NCBI GenBank assembly: GCA_027886175.1
Contig: JAJNNQ010000006.1
Location: 11,553,501 to 11,617,500 of the forward strand
Source: Phylloscopus collybita
Taxonomy: Eukaryota; Chordata; Aves; Passeriformes; Phylloscopidae
Direction: 5' to 3'
Length of the DNA: 64,000 nucleotides
This document shows positions 12,430 through 26,053 of this stretch, in pieces (positions within the stretch are counted from its first letter, which is position 1; every line of letters begins with the position of its first letter). The notes under the pieces were generated by a model. The model ran no database searches, was not told where the DNA came from, and saw only the letters and a program-made list of their open reading frames with translations. A program made the position numbers and the translations under genes.

Positions 12430-15400
12430 AAATTCAACTTTTGTTTTCAGTCTTTTTAGAAACTTCTTATTGTATACTTTAAATATATGGGGCACATCCT
12501 TTCCAAGTCTTTCCCTGCTCCAGGCAAAAGAGGAGTAGTAAGTTTGCAGCAAAGGTGCTAAATGTCTCATATCATCTTCTGGGAAGAAACACCATCCGTA
12601 GCTCAACCTCCACATCCACAGCATCTTTGATTGATTTGGCACTTGGTCTCCCAGGAATGTCAACCCTTTTCATTGCAGAATCTGTGGTATATGTAATTTT
12701 AAAATCTGCCATGCATTCTTGCAAATTCAGTACTGTGTTGTGGTACAGTAAACAACTGTGGCTGTTTTTTACAGGGTTTTTTTTACAGATTGCAAATACA
12801 GGAATATACAAGAGGCAGCAGGAAAAAACCAAAAACCCACAACAAAAGCGAACAAAAAAAGACACAATATCCTACAGCCCAAACTGCACTTTTTAGAGCA
12901 TTGGCATTCTTTTTACTCAAAAAAATCTGAACACTTCCCTACTAGTCTGCATGATTCATGGCTGTGCTGCTCTGTTTTTTGTTTTGACACTTGGCTGGCC
13001 TGTTTTAAAATACCATGAGAATGCACCATGATCTCTGATTTCGCTGAAACGTCACAGAGTGTACAAAGGCCAAAGCAAGAGATTGTCTATGAGAAGCTCC
13101 ATGTTTAGCTACTTCACTTATCTCAGCACACATACCCTGTTCCCTTTTCCCCACCTCATGTTAGTGATCAGGCCTCTCTGATGTGCTAAGCAATTCTGTA
13201 ATCACAAGAATTACCATTGAAAGAACTATGTACAAATGAAGATTAATAAGTAATAATAAGTATGCCTACAAATAGTTATTTGGGTTGACTTGAAAAGCTT
13301 TTTAAAGTCTGAATCACGACAGGTGCTGAAGCTGTTTAAGTTCAAGCCAAAGCAGGAATCTCGAAGTAGGGGTGTCATGGGTCTGATCCTGCAAACATGG
13401 TCAGAGTGCAGCAAAATGTATAGGCAGGGAATACTTTTCTCCTTCAGAGTAATAATGAAGCTGTTCTCAGAGGTGAGTGTGAAAGAGGTTCTCTCCTGAC
13501 AGCAGAGGCTGGATTCAGGCCATCCATGTACCTATTCTACTGCATTCCTTGGTTTCAGCACCCCTTGCCACAACTATTTCACTTAGTATAAAAGAATTCT
13601 GAAGTGAGGCTTTGTACCTGAATGTCCTATTCCTTAGGCAAATTGTCTCACCAGTTACTTGGAAAAACTTTTTTTTTTTTTTTATTTTGGTCTTAAGCAG
13701 ACAGTGAGTGACTCCAAATGACAATAATTTCCAGAATCTCACTGTCTTTTGATTGATGGGCTAATTACATGAAACCTATTCTGTATTAAGGAATTGCAAA
13801 GTAAAAACTGCAATTTCCTGGGAACACATACTTCCCTTAATTTCCTCAGTTTGGCTTTCTTTGGAGCTTCTGGGACACTTCAAGCTGTGTGAAGGCAATT
13901 CAATAGTCTCTTTGGTAGAAATGGATATTAGCAAGGGGGTCAAATGGAAGTTCAGGTCCAAACCATTCTGACTTTAAAGGATAACAGTGACTTACTGCTT
14001 CACTTTGGATTTTTAAATAAACCTAATCCTCTTTAGGAGTAGGCAGTTTGGCGGGGAGTGGGATTTAATGAAGACTTTGAGGATAAGTGATCATGGCATT
14101 GTCTGTTTTGCAAGGTCAAAGCAGAAGTTATTAAAGGTAGGAATTTTATTTAGGGAATGGATGGCATATATTTTTAAGTGATAAGCCCATAGGATGTTAA
14201 ATATGTCCTCCTGGAAATTTAAAAAATGTAAACTATCATGACTCTGTTCTGTTCTGCAGTTGCAAGTGCTGGTGCCAGAATTTTTTATGTCTATGGTAAC
14301 AAAATCTCTCTCTCTCTCCTCTGCCCTTAGCCATCCTTCCCAAACCAGAAATTGCAACTGATTTTAGGAAGAGGCACTTTACACTTGGTGCACATGCACT
14401 TGTGCATATGCATACAGAAATCTGTACACTTGGTGGTTGTTACCTCAATTGGTTTGGTCTTCAAAGTCCTTCACTGAGCAAATGGAAAAGAATGTCCTCT
14501 GTGAAAAGATGACTTTATAAAATACGGAAGAATCAAGTTTGCTTTACAAATTGAGGAAGATCTGAATTTTTCCTCTTCACAGTGAGTTATTCCTTCCTTA
14601 TGTGGTTCTTCTGCTTGCATTCTGTATAGCGAAATATCACAGTCATTAACACAAGCACCACATCATCACATGGTAATGGTAAAGGAATGCTGGCTAATGA
14701 ATGTTTCTCATATGGAGATTTTATTACTGTTTTTTAATTGTCTAAAATTTCAAATCCCCATTTTAATACCCACTGCAGTCAATGGGAAGACTGTTGTTGA
14801 CTCCCACGGACTTCAGATCAAGACAAAGTTTTGGGAAATGGGTGCACCCATTAGGACAGAATTGCTGTTTGGACTTGGCATTTTTAAACCCTCTTGTCTT
14901 TGTTTTTTGAGCCACATAGTTTGTGATCAATAAAAAGACGTTATGCTGTTTTACATGCTGTAACTGAACCAACAACTTAAGTTGCACTATAACTAAATCA
15001 CAACCTTTGGACAAATTACAAGGAAAATGTATTTGCTTTATTGATTTTTAGTCTCCTCTATGCTGATTGATCATTTACTTTAAATACAAAGACTGAAACT
15101 AGGATATGCAAATGATTAGTTCTTTAGTCTCACTAAATGTCATATACAACAATATGATTTTTTGTTAATTCACATAAGAAGTGATTTAATTTATTCCTTT
15201 ACTGTTGCTGTTTGCAAATACTTTAAAATAGGAGTAGTGAGAAAGTAGCTTAATTAATATTTTTTCTGAGGAATCAGACAAGGGTATGCTCTGATTTTTT
15301 ACCATTTTCTGATAAAAATAACCTCTATTGTAGCAGCCAGAAGTCCGAAGCAGACTATGGGAAAAGGTGTCATAGGTATGTTACAGATTTCTTGGAAAAG

Positions 15401-15803
15401 AGTTTCTTGTTCTGGTAACAGTGAAGTCTAAATTAGGATAGTCCATTGACTACATCTTTGTTCTTTTGTTCTCTACAAAACTGTTCTCTAATTTTATTGA
15501 GATTAAACATATGGTGTTGCTTCTGCTGTCTGATTAACTGCAACATTTTTGGAGAGAAGAGAAATCAAAGAGATTTCAAATTAGCTCTGAAAATGCTTGC
15601 CCTGCAATTCCTTAACAAATATTTGAACAAACTTCTATAAGGAATTTGAAGGAAATTATATTATGTGTTTCTTTAGGCACTGTCATCAATCCAAAACAAT
15701 AATCTTAGGAAAATCTGGAGAGTCATATATATTGTTCTTTAACAACAGACAGAGACAGAGCCTATCTCCATGACAAGGGCTCCTGTGCAAGAAAGGGAAT
15801 TTT
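12430..15803. other. Non-coding, with overlapping open frames near 12.5-12.9 kb
   Basis: Between 12430 and 12900 several frames on both strands are open at once (97 and 78 codons minus, 113 and 86 codons plus). I do not recognise any of the products. The remainder is unique AT-rich sequence plus the eroded CAATGGGA-type repeat at about 14.8 kb and a purine/pyrimidine-alternating patch at about 14385-14412. Confidence 0.65.
14766..14830. repeat. Ancient interspersed repeat with CAATGGGA core (second copy)
   Basis: 'ccactgcagtcaatgggaag' is followed by 'actgttgttgactcccacgg' and 'acttcagatca'. It has the same arrangement as the copy at 39670-39744: a 'gcagtcaatggga' arm, a short middle and an opposing 'ttgactccc' arm. 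It is more eroded. Both strands here carry chance open frames of 80-90 codons. Confidence 0.45.
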
Positions 15804-15992
15804 ACAGAATCACAGAATGTGCTGATTTGGAAGGGACCTATCCCAGGAATCACGTGCCAGAGAACATTTGTCCAAACATTTAATGAACTCTTGTCAGGCT
15901 TGGAGACCACTTTCCCTGGGAGCCTCTTCCAGTGTCCAACCACCCTATGTGTGAAGAAACTTTTTCCCGATAGCAAATCTAAACCTCCCCTG
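15804..15992 (-). mobile_element. CR1 LINE, truncated 3' end
   Basis: Read on the + strand, this begins with 'acagaatcacagaatg', then 'tttggaagggacct', 'tgtccaaacatttaatgaac', 'tgtcaggcttgg', 'ccctgggagcctcttccagtg', 'tgtgaagaaactttttccc' and 'aaatctaaacctcccctg'. That order is the reverse complement of the 3' untranslated end of avian CR1, so the element lies on the minus strand with its 3' end at about 15804. CR1 is the main non-LTR retrotransposon of birds. Copies are usually cut short at the 5' end and have no poly(A) tail, and this one fits. It carries many substitutions and a short deletion after the 'gggacct' block, so it is old and inactive. The open frame at 15686-15976 (minus) runs through it and is not a gene. 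The left boundary is clear; the right boundary is uncertain by about 20 bp. Confidence 0.9.
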
Positions 15993-18900
15993 ATTATTTT
16001 AGCTCAGGAGCACTCCAGCTGCAGAACTGGCTGGCATTCATCTTGCCCTTGGTATTGACAGAGAATCTCAGGGCTTTTCTGTGAATCCACATAAACATAC
16101 ACACACACCACATGTGGGAAATTGTCTGAAAAGGGCTGCTGGTCAAGCATGTTGGACACTAATAGATTGCTGCTCTCAGAAAACCCTTTTACAGGTAGCA
16201 CTTTTGTCATACCTGTAAGTAATGTGTCATTATTATTTGATAGCTCTTTATGGACATTGAACAGATGTGTGTGCCTTTAAAACCTGGTATAAAACATTAT
16301 AATAATAGTTAGAAATGAAAAAAAACAAAAGTCATCCTACGTTTTGTTCTTATCTCCAAACCCAACACTAAGAGATCATGTAAATAGCTGATTTGGAGGG
16401 AAGTTAAACTTAAATGGCAAGTTGCATGAAGGGACTCAGAAATGGTACTTGAACTCACAGCTATCCATCCGTCTGTAGGGTAGGTAAAGCATTGACAAGA
16501 AAAACATTAAAGGAAAAATAAAAAGTATCTGCTCCTTCCCAGTCCACTCTTATTCTCAGGTGCTCTTTACTGAGTGATTGTGTACTGTTCTCCTGATATC
16601 AGGCTTACTACTGCTGTGTCTATCTAGCAACTATTTATTCAAACGTTTGATGCTTGAAAAGCACTGACACATATTCATCTCTTTATACATGTCAAAAGTG
16701 GTGTATTTTTAGAACTAAACAACAGCAAGCTTACCAGATGCTTTTACATGCTGAAATAAAATATTACTCTCATCTTCCCAAAATACTGCTTCATGATAAT
16801 CCTCTTTACTATTCTTCTCTCTTATTATCTGAGACAAATGTTTGTATGTGATCCCTGCTTCAAGAAATTATATATATCTCCTTCAGAATGAAAGCAACAA
16901 GGTGACCACAGCTTCTTATTAACTGTCAAGGGCCTGAGCTTTAATTTTCTATTAAAAAAAAAGGTCTGAAAGGAAAGTTTGAATCAATAAACTGGTATTG
17001 TAGGTTAGGAAGGAAAAGCAAGAAGATATATAAGATACAGAGAATAGAAAAGAAATTGGACAAGTGCTTTTGTGGCCATTTTAAAGAGTAAAATATGTGC
17101 ATCTTGAGATTCAAATAAAAATTGGCAGACAGAGCTTTTGTTTAGATAAGAGTTTTCTATGGTCTAACAATCTCACCTGTCTTGCGTGTGCAGTATTTGA
17201 GACTTCTTGGCTTATATAATGAAATTGCATAAGTTCTTATGTAGAAAAGGATTCTAATCCATTCTAATTTTCATATTATAATGTTACAGTTATTACTTGT
17301 TGAAAGAACATACTTACACTGTTGTTTTAATCTTATTATACAGAGAACTTTTCAAACTATGCAAGCAGTTTAGCCCTCTCTGGTTAGTGACTCATGTATG
17401 AACTTACCCTCTTTCTCTTCAGAATTATTCCGTTCTGTAAATGAAAGAAAAACAAAGGGAGTGGTGGAAAACTTTAATTTCAGACTATGTGTTGTTCATG
17501 AACTGTTTGTTTAACTCTATTTGTATTGGTTGGGTTGATATCTGTGTCACATGACAATTTTTTTCCTTCATGATCGGAAGCTAAAAATGAATCACGAAAA
17601 AATCACTAGTGACTAACAGCAATCACTCTCATTTTTATTATCTAGTCAGAGCAGCAGCTGGGAAACATTTTAGTCCCAAATATTTCCAGAGTAACCTGGC
17701 AATTGTTGGCATTCTCAGAATAGAGAATGTGATTGAGAATGACCTACACTGTCCATGTCCATTCACACACACACTTGCTAATACAAAGATGTAGTTACCA
17801 CAGAATGATTTTTCACATTTTTCCTATCTCACCCATTTCACCACCAGTAACTTATAAGTGCAATTTGGTGACATTCTCATTAACAGCAAAATGACGTAAG
17901 TTATAGGCCCAAGCACTGTTTGCACAAGCAAATCCTGCAGAAGAGTATTTACATCAGTGACAATGCAAAATCCATTGTCTCTCGGCTTTTGCAAGTGGAA
18001 ACCCCCTGGGTAGTAGGTCCTGAATTATTTTCTGTTCATTATGTCTTATTTATTCTTTCTACATACAGTCACACAGTGACTATTGTGTGTCTCCAGTAAA
18101 CATCCTGGCAGAAGCTCATAATGAGAACCAAAGATGCCCTGTGTTGAGAAATAGATGGTAACCGGGGTAAATGAGTGCCCCAGATCTTCCAGCACTATGA
18201 ATCCTTTAGGAAGGTTGCTTAAAATCTGATTTCAAGCCATGTAAGCTGCATTTTTCTAATATATATTTGTGGCTCTGCCCTCACAAATCTATGATTCATG
18301 ACAGGAATGCAGCTTGGATCTCTTGCAATGTAAGCAGCTGCAGATACTTCAAATACTTGGGTACATGTGATCCAGCAGCTTGCTATAAATTTGCCCCTAA
18401 AAATAAAGTAACAAGTGATTGAACAGTGATAGGAATTAAACACGGCAGTGAGTGAATGGAATGCGTAAGTCCTTACCTCAGAAACTTTTATTATTATTGC
18501 TATTGCTATAATTAAAACCAAAATGAAAAAAGAAACAGTCTAGAACACCATCTGTTAACAAACTTGCCCAAGATTCCTTTAAAGATTTCTTTTTAAAATA
18601 TTGTTGGACACTGAAATAAAGTATTTGCTGGTATGCCATGTCATTGAGCATGATATTTATATTGTTACATCATCTGAGAGTCAACTGTATTTACTCTTTC
18701 CGTGAGTTACTGGACTAATTTGGTTTCAAATTTCCCTTAACTTTTTACCATGTGAACAAAACAGGCAAGTAAAAGCCCTAAGCTTTGGATACCAAAAGGA
18801 CATTTTGTTGTATGATTTATCTGGAAACTGACTGAAAGATTGCAGGGTAAACAGAAGAACTGGCAACAATCAGCTTTGAATCTGCCTCTGATAACTGAAA

Positions 18901-20146
18901 GTCACAGTTTAGGTGGCCTCTTATATTTGTATTTCTCATTCATTTGCCCTCATTTAAAGACTGACACTGTCTGTGTTCAGCAATGCACATAGAATGAAAC
19001 AGCATGTCAGCGTTTCTCTGAGCTGGTGCTTCCATGTCATCCCTGTTTCTACATACAGTTTTAATATAGAACCTTGGAAAATATGGAAAATTTTAGAAGA
19101 GGGATTTCATGGTCAGATCATATAATTAGATTCCACTAGGAAGTCTCAGACTAGCTAAGTAGGGACTTTGTTGAGAGTTTCATCCTAGACGCAGAAGAGT
19201 AAATGGGAATTTGGTTTAGCTACACTACAAACGTCAGTTCTAGAAGAACTAGGGGTTTTTCCGAGAGACCCATCTGAGAATCTGTACAACATCCTGCACA
19301 TAAGCTTCCTCTTCTGTAGGCCTTTTTCTCCTGCTGTCTTCAGTTTCCTTTCTTACCTTGCACAACAAGAACAAAGGTGCAAAACTTGCTTTGAAAGGGG
19401 ATATAATAGACAGATTTTTCAAGTACCTGTGTGACTTCCTGTAGTGCAGAGTGGCTGAAGACTAACTCCTAACCTCCTTTGTCTAAAGGCTGGGCATTGG
19501 CTCTGAACTCATCTGCAAAGCTTCCTCTTCATCAAGAGAAAGATGAAGGCATCTCCAGGAGGCACAAGTGTGTTGGGGGTTGAATCAGGGAGGAATGCCA
19601 ATGGAAAAGTTGACTGAATGTTAAAAAACATTGTTATTTCCTGATGTCTCTGTTGAGTTAATTGTAACTCAGCCCTTACACTGACGAAACAAATACTGAA
19701 GTTGATTTGTTTAAAAACACATCTGCTTGGATACAGCCTTTCTGCTATTTTCCCTGACGCTCTGCTCTTATCTCAGTAAGATCTATGTATTGCAGTACAG
19801 TAGCAGTATTGCAGTCTTGTTCAAATAAATGTAATATCATTTCTCTCTGAAGCACCCTATCTGTGTGCGTCTGTCAAATGTGCTTTGTGTCTCCCTCTTT
19901 AAATCTGATAGGATGGAGGAAAAAACAATGTTTATTTTGCTCTTGAATGCTGCACAAGCTGTTTAATATGTTTCTTATGAATTACCATTAAGAAAGGATT
20001 CCACATTTAAAAGGAAGCTTATGAGGATATAGGTAAGTGTGAGTGTGGTCTTTTCAGAAGAATGTTTGATTGAAGACCTGTTTTTGGACATGAGGTAAGG
20101 AAAAAGATCACTTAACCTCACTTGAATAAGTGGAGATTAAAGGTTA

Positions 20147-20162
20147 AAAGCTTTAAAGCTTT
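20147..20162. repeat. Perfect 16-bp AT-rich palindrome
   Basis: AAAGCTTTAAAGCTTT, formed by two AAGCTT units. Confidence 0.9.
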
Positions 20163-21197
20163 AAAATGCATTAGCAACAGAACAGTAAATACAATCCATG
20201 GAGACATGGAGGAATTAGCAAAACAAATGTTAAACTAAGAAATGCACTCTAAGATTCACTGGAATCTCCACACAAAGTCTGAATGCAGAGCACATTTAAA
20301 TGCTTCACTGGTTGTTTTAAAATTGTCTTTGTATTCCTTATACTGGCTCTAATGGACGTAATACTAAGCCTTGCTATGAATTATGCAAGCAACTTTTATG
20401 TAGATGTTTCCATGTTTTAGCCTGCCTGAGTTTTGTAGTTTTAAAGGGCAAATTTTACCATATACCTCATTTAACCTATTGCTTATTTGCTTGCCTTTTA
20501 CTGCTGTTGTATCAGTAATGTATTCACAATCAAATTCCTGTACAGTATTAAGGAAAACGAAGTTACTGTCATCACAAAGTGATGTAACTTTATTATATCA
20601 TAGACACAATATAATTTTTTATAAGTACATCTGCTTAATGACAGTATTTGACTTAGATATCTATATTGCAACTCGTATCATGACTACCTTAAACAAATAC
20701 TTTGTTTCTCTGTTTAATAATTATTACAGCTCAGTAAGTCCCACAAAGCACAGAACACGTTCTGAAAACAGCTCCTCCACAAAAGAGAGGGGTGATCCCA
20801 CGCAGGGCATTTTGCTACAGGCTAATTGTAAAGTAGGGAAGTTATGTATCAACAGAGCATATCTCAATGTGAAAAGGTAGAACAAAAAGAAAAAAAGTAA
20901 TTTTTAACTATTTCCACTACTGAAATTGTGATTATATACACATATACACAATATAATATAGATAGTGGATATAATAATGAATATTGTATCACAGCTGAGG
21001 TTCTACAAACTAGCAGTCCCCTGAGAATTCAGTCAAAATCAACACCTAGATCTACTTGATCTTTTGCTCCCAGGGAAAAATATTACTGATGGTGGAAATC
21101 TTGTGTTTATATGTGTAAGAGATTTGAGACTGCACCTGCAGGAGTCAGTGTCAAAATTTTGGTCTACTTCAACCAAGGGATGACATGGTGAGACTAC

Positions 21198-21261
21198 AGA
21201 GCAGAAAACAATCAAAGATTTAAAATTAGAGAGCAGAAAACAATCAAAGATTTAAAAACAG
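21198..21261. repeat. Tandem duplication of a 32-bp unit
   Basis: The unit starting 'agagcagaaaacaatcaaag' and ending 'atttaaaattag' occurs at 21198-21229. It is repeated at 21230-21261 with two differences near the end ('aaaaacag' for 'aaaattag'). High identity suggests a fairly recent slippage or duplication event. Confidence 0.95.
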
Positions 21262-22186
21262 ATTATATTCAATAATCTGCAAGTGTAATTATAGCATATG
21301 GCATTTAAAAGAATGGGAAATTTGAAATATGTGGAAGGTTTTTGCTAGCATGAGGCACACCTTTCTAAAATTTAACTTCTTAAATCTTCCAGTTAATATA
21401 TAACAAATTGCTCTCATTGCAGAATGTTCAGATATAAGAGCTTCTCAAGAGTGACTGAACTTATTTTGAACTTTTATTTTCATTTAAACTCTCCATTAAG
21501 GAATTTGGGAGGGTGAGCAGGGTAGAAAGGCATTTGTTTAGATTCTGCTTTTAATAAAGTTTTAACACTTTGATATCAGTCTCTGATTAGATGCAATATC
21601 CCACATTCCAAAGTGAAGACAGGCTATTTGCTCCCTCTCTCCTCCGCCCAACACATATCTTACTTCTGTCTTTTAAGCAGAGCCTCTGATTCAGCCTAAT
21701 TATTGTCATTAGCAGCAGTTTTCTGCAGAGCAGCATTCCTTGCTGTGGCCTCTCCTTTTCAACTCAATAAAGGATTATCCTAAAGCCCAGTCTATTAATC
21801 CTATTTCCAGTTACATTGTGAGGGGGAGGGTACCAGATTCCCTGTGCCCATTCTGTGTCTGAAACTTGGCCCCAAATAATGGATTTTCCTGGTGTTTATC
21901 ACATTGCTCTGTAAAATACCTAAGGATGGGATTCATCTGCAGCTTAGATGTCTGCATCTAAGCAAGTCCTGGTTCCTTTTATAGTCAATAGATATCAATA
22001 GACACTCTGAGTGTGTGATTCATCCCATCTCAAGATAGACGTCTAATTTAGGTCAGGTGACTCACTCCCTGGAAGTAATTATTGACTATAAAGGGAATCT
22101 GAATGACTAACTCAAAGATTTTTAAAGTGAGGTGAGGTGAGATTCAGCCTACATGCTTCACAACTTCAATATCCTTCTCCTTGAAC

Positions 22187-22233
22187 ACTTACTCTCCTTA
22201 CTCTCACTTCTCCTTACTCTCCTTACTCTCACT
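22187..22233. repeat. CT-rich minisatellite, about 9-bp unit
   Basis: 'ttactctcc' and 'ttactctca' alternate about five times (acttactctccttactctca, then cttctccttactctcc, then ttactctcac). The two overlapping + strand frames at 22153-22368 and 22181-22489 encode Leu/Ser-rich text from this tract and are not supported as genes. Confidence 0.8.
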
Positions 22234-25200
22234 GTATTTAACCCAGATGCTTCACAGAGCTTGCCACCATTTTCCAGCTCTCCTTTCCCAGTCACCAGCT
22301 TTCATTTCAGTTCTTCCCACCTGGGAAGTCTTCAAGCCTTGCCAGTCATCTTTTCCGTGGATACTTGATTACTCATCCTTTCCTGCCTATTATCACCCAG
22401 GACTTCAGCCCTGGTGTCAAATACTGTTGCATCTTTTCATGCTTGCTTCTTGCGGCAAGCCCTTTTTCTTACCTCACCTTCAATTCTAAGGAAGAAAACC
22501 TTGGTTTTTTTGCTTAATATTAGGAAATGGTATAGAATTTTGAAGTTCCATAATATTAAATCATAATAAATAACAAATAATAGCTTTTTTTTTGTTTTAC
22601 ATTAAAGACTTTCATCAGCCATTTTAGTGGTTACAGCATGAGGCTTTCTTGCTCTGTTAATTTAGTTCTACCTTCCTCTCTGGCTACACTTATTCATCGG
22701 GGAAATCCCAGTGGAACTTGTATTTGTATTTTCAAAAATAAATAATAAGTTTGAATTTTGGCCAATGTCTTCCTCCTGTAGTGAGCAAGAGAGTTGCTGA
22801 CTGAGAGTCTCTATCTCTCATGTGGTCACATAAATTAGAGACCTGATCAACGATGACAAGCGTTCTGCTAGCTCGACAAACATTAATCTGGTTAACTCCC
22901 CTTCTTCCCACTCCTTTCTGACACAGAGGAAAGAAGTGCCTTTGGAGAAAGTCTGAGATGTGAAGTTTGATTTTATTGCAACTATAATGTGGCAAAGGGA
23001 CTTCAAGCACCTTCAGGAGTTTATGGAAATTCCAAGCAGAAAACAAACAAAGCATAAAAAGCTAGGGGGTTTACTTGTTTTCTTTTACAATAAACAATTA
23101 AAATAATTATTTTTATTGTTTATGAGATCTTGAAAAAGATTTTCCACATATTCACACAAATATTTAAATCTGAAAGTCTGAGATTCTCAACTTTTTTTAA
23201 ATATAACTTTTTCTGTAGAAAACAAACTTACTTGAAAAATAAAATTAATTGCCACATTTAAGATTAGACTCTTATGGAGTTTTTGTATTTGGTATGCAAT
23301 TCTCTCACATAGTTCTCTACATCCTATTTGGGATGCATTCCTCATACTTAATAAAATGATGCACAGCCTGTGGATAACTACTTGTAATTTAGGAGGCAGA
23401 GAGAACATCTGGAGGAGAAGACTCCTGAAGCCCTTTATCTATCAGGCATGAGTGTTTGTGATTGCTTCACTCCCTTTAAGGGTTCCACAAACTCCTTATC
23501 AGGGGCTCCATACACTATTGTCTTCATTACCAATTTAAATCACAGTGATGCTGGTGCTCTATAAAATTTGAAGCCCAAGGAAGTATATTCTTCAGTCTAT
23601 CTCATTTGTCACATATTTCTTTGTAACCTGGTTTCATAAATACCTTTCCCTCAAAGGTTTTAATTTTTATTTTTGTTTTAAGTAAAGGGAGTGTTTTGAA
23701 GATTCCATATACAGTTGACTTCAGGAATGAAAGTCTGTTGTTTTGATCCAGAAAGAGTTTATATAAGGGATAAGGAAAGGAAAATATTCTTGAAAAAACA
23801 ACCCCCTCCTCTTAAGTTGTATATTTTGGAGCATAAGGAAACATAATCAGGATCTTCTGTTTTGATTAAGGAAAGAAAAAAAAAAAGGCAAGACAAAGTT
23901 CATGGTGTTTGTCTAATTTTCATAGCTCATTACAGACATTATGCAAAACCGTGAGCTGCCAACAGCAAGTACTGTTTCTGCCCAGAAAATGTATAGACTC
24001 TATATTTTAAAAGAGTCAGATACAAGGTCTTCTGTAGTATAAATTTCAAAGTTATTTACATTTCACTGAGGCTATGAGTTAAAAAAAAAAAAAACAAATT
24101 TGAAAAACAACCGAAGTCTATCCAAACCCAATACCCACAGATTTTGATTATTCCATTCTGAAATATGATCTTATTTAATTATATTTCTTCTGTCTCCTTC
24201 TCCTCTTCTATAAAAGCCAGAGAAATTACTGTCACATTGATCCTAATGTGTTGAACATCCTATGTAGTCTGTGAAGGAATTGTTGCAAGCATGGCCTTAT
24301 TTATTGGATCATCCTAGGACATTTACCTGCTTGTAACTGCAGAACACTGTTGACAAAAAACCTAATTTTTAGCCAGTGAACAAGCTCTTTACCATCTAAG
24401 TCCTGAGAATATCAAACCAGTAGTCATATAGCTCATGACAAAGACACGCTTTTATCCTATAGCTCAGGTGCTGTAGAGCAGTTTTACTAGAACTTGTGTA
24501 GGACTTACAGCAATCCTATTCCTATAAAAAAGAACAATTAAACCACCATCAGCACCGCTACCACCAGTTACTGCTACATTTCAAGAGAAAGGGTGATCCA
24601 TGTATTTGAATACTGAAAATTACAACCTCAGAAGCCCACACTCAGCATCTCCACATTTATAGGTGTGCCATAACTTCACAGATCCCTTTGGTCAGCAGCT
24701 TCAAAGTTCTGTTTACTTCAAACTTCCACAGCTATGTACACACATGAAAAGTGCCTCAGCCTTCATGCAGCAGAGCAGCTTGCTGCTTGTTGTTCATTCT
24801 TTTGCCCAGGCCACTGCCAAACCTCCATCAATACACATCTCAGGTGTCCTGGGTGGCATTATGTCCCCTTGTGGGTACTAAATGGGCTGCTGCTTTCTTC
24901 TCAATCCCTAAATGAGAAGACAGAGATTTTACCCTCCTTACTCATAATTCCTTGCCTCTTTAATTTTAGGAACACATAGATTATGGAATGCAGCTTTACC
25001 CATTTGTAGAAGATCTTTGTACACAAGTTCTGTATATTTATTGTAAGAGCAAAGTGTAAAAACAGTCCCACTGAATATGGCAATACATCCTTATAGTGCA
25101 GTATCCTGTCACAGACAGTGGCCAGTAAAAAAACTTTCTGGAAGAAAACTGTAAAGAACAGGGGACCATTCATGGTGACAGGAGAAACCATACTGCTGGA

Positions 25201-26053
25201 AAGTACTAGGGGTTTTTACTTGATAACAGATCAGAAAGAAAAAATAAAAGGTACTTTATTCATTTTAAGTAGTGCACTTAGGAAAGACTACAGGGCAAAA
25301 GCAAGTGCACGTGACGGCTGTGGTGAGGCCCAGTCACTTTCTGAAAATGCTTTCCCTCTCTGGAACCCTTCTTCCGTTGGCATGCACCCATGTGATGCTC
25401 AAGATCTTCTCTGCAAGGGCAGACCATGTGCAGGGTACAGTTTGAGGTTTGTTTGGGTTTTTTTATCTTTATAAGCTGCATCACTTTCAGTATGTCTTCA
25501 TGTATCTCTATCCTGTTTAAGTACAAAAATCCATCACTGCTGAAGCCAATGCAATACCCTATGCCTGAAATGTTAAGAACTGAACATTTTTCAGTTGTTC
25601 AAAGCAGTCTGAGTGCTCAGAATGAACAAATTTTCACAGTGTTTCTTTGATTAGCCTTTGTTTTATTTTTTCAATAATTTATTAACACATGCCTTGTTCC
25701 TGTCCCGTGGAACAAGTGTCTTGTTCAAATGCAAATCCAATAAAGTGGCTACCTCTAGTTATGCATGTCACAAGAGTACATGTTTCCTTCCAAGACAAAA
25801 ATTTAAACTCTTTTAGTGTACAACTGATTAATGGCAAGCAAGTACTACTTTGTTTAGGAGAAGCTATTTTGATGTGACTAGAAATTTCTCAACTAGACAA
25901 AGAAACCAGCTTTTGTATTTCTTAGATTTGCTTTTCATGGATTCCTTCCCAGTAGCATGGTTTTAGATTTATGGGATACTTAATATCTTTGCTTTACATT
26001 CCAGAAACAGAAAGCTGATATAAAACAGAGATTAAGATATCAAAAACAATTAT

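Noticed and set aside
15686..15976. 96-codon minus frame.
   Set aside because: It lies over the CR1 3' untranslated end, which does not encode protein.
20404..20880. 158-codon + strand frame.
   Set aside because: AT-rich, Ser/Leu/Phe/Tyr-biased composition as expected from random AT-rich DNA, with no recognised motif.
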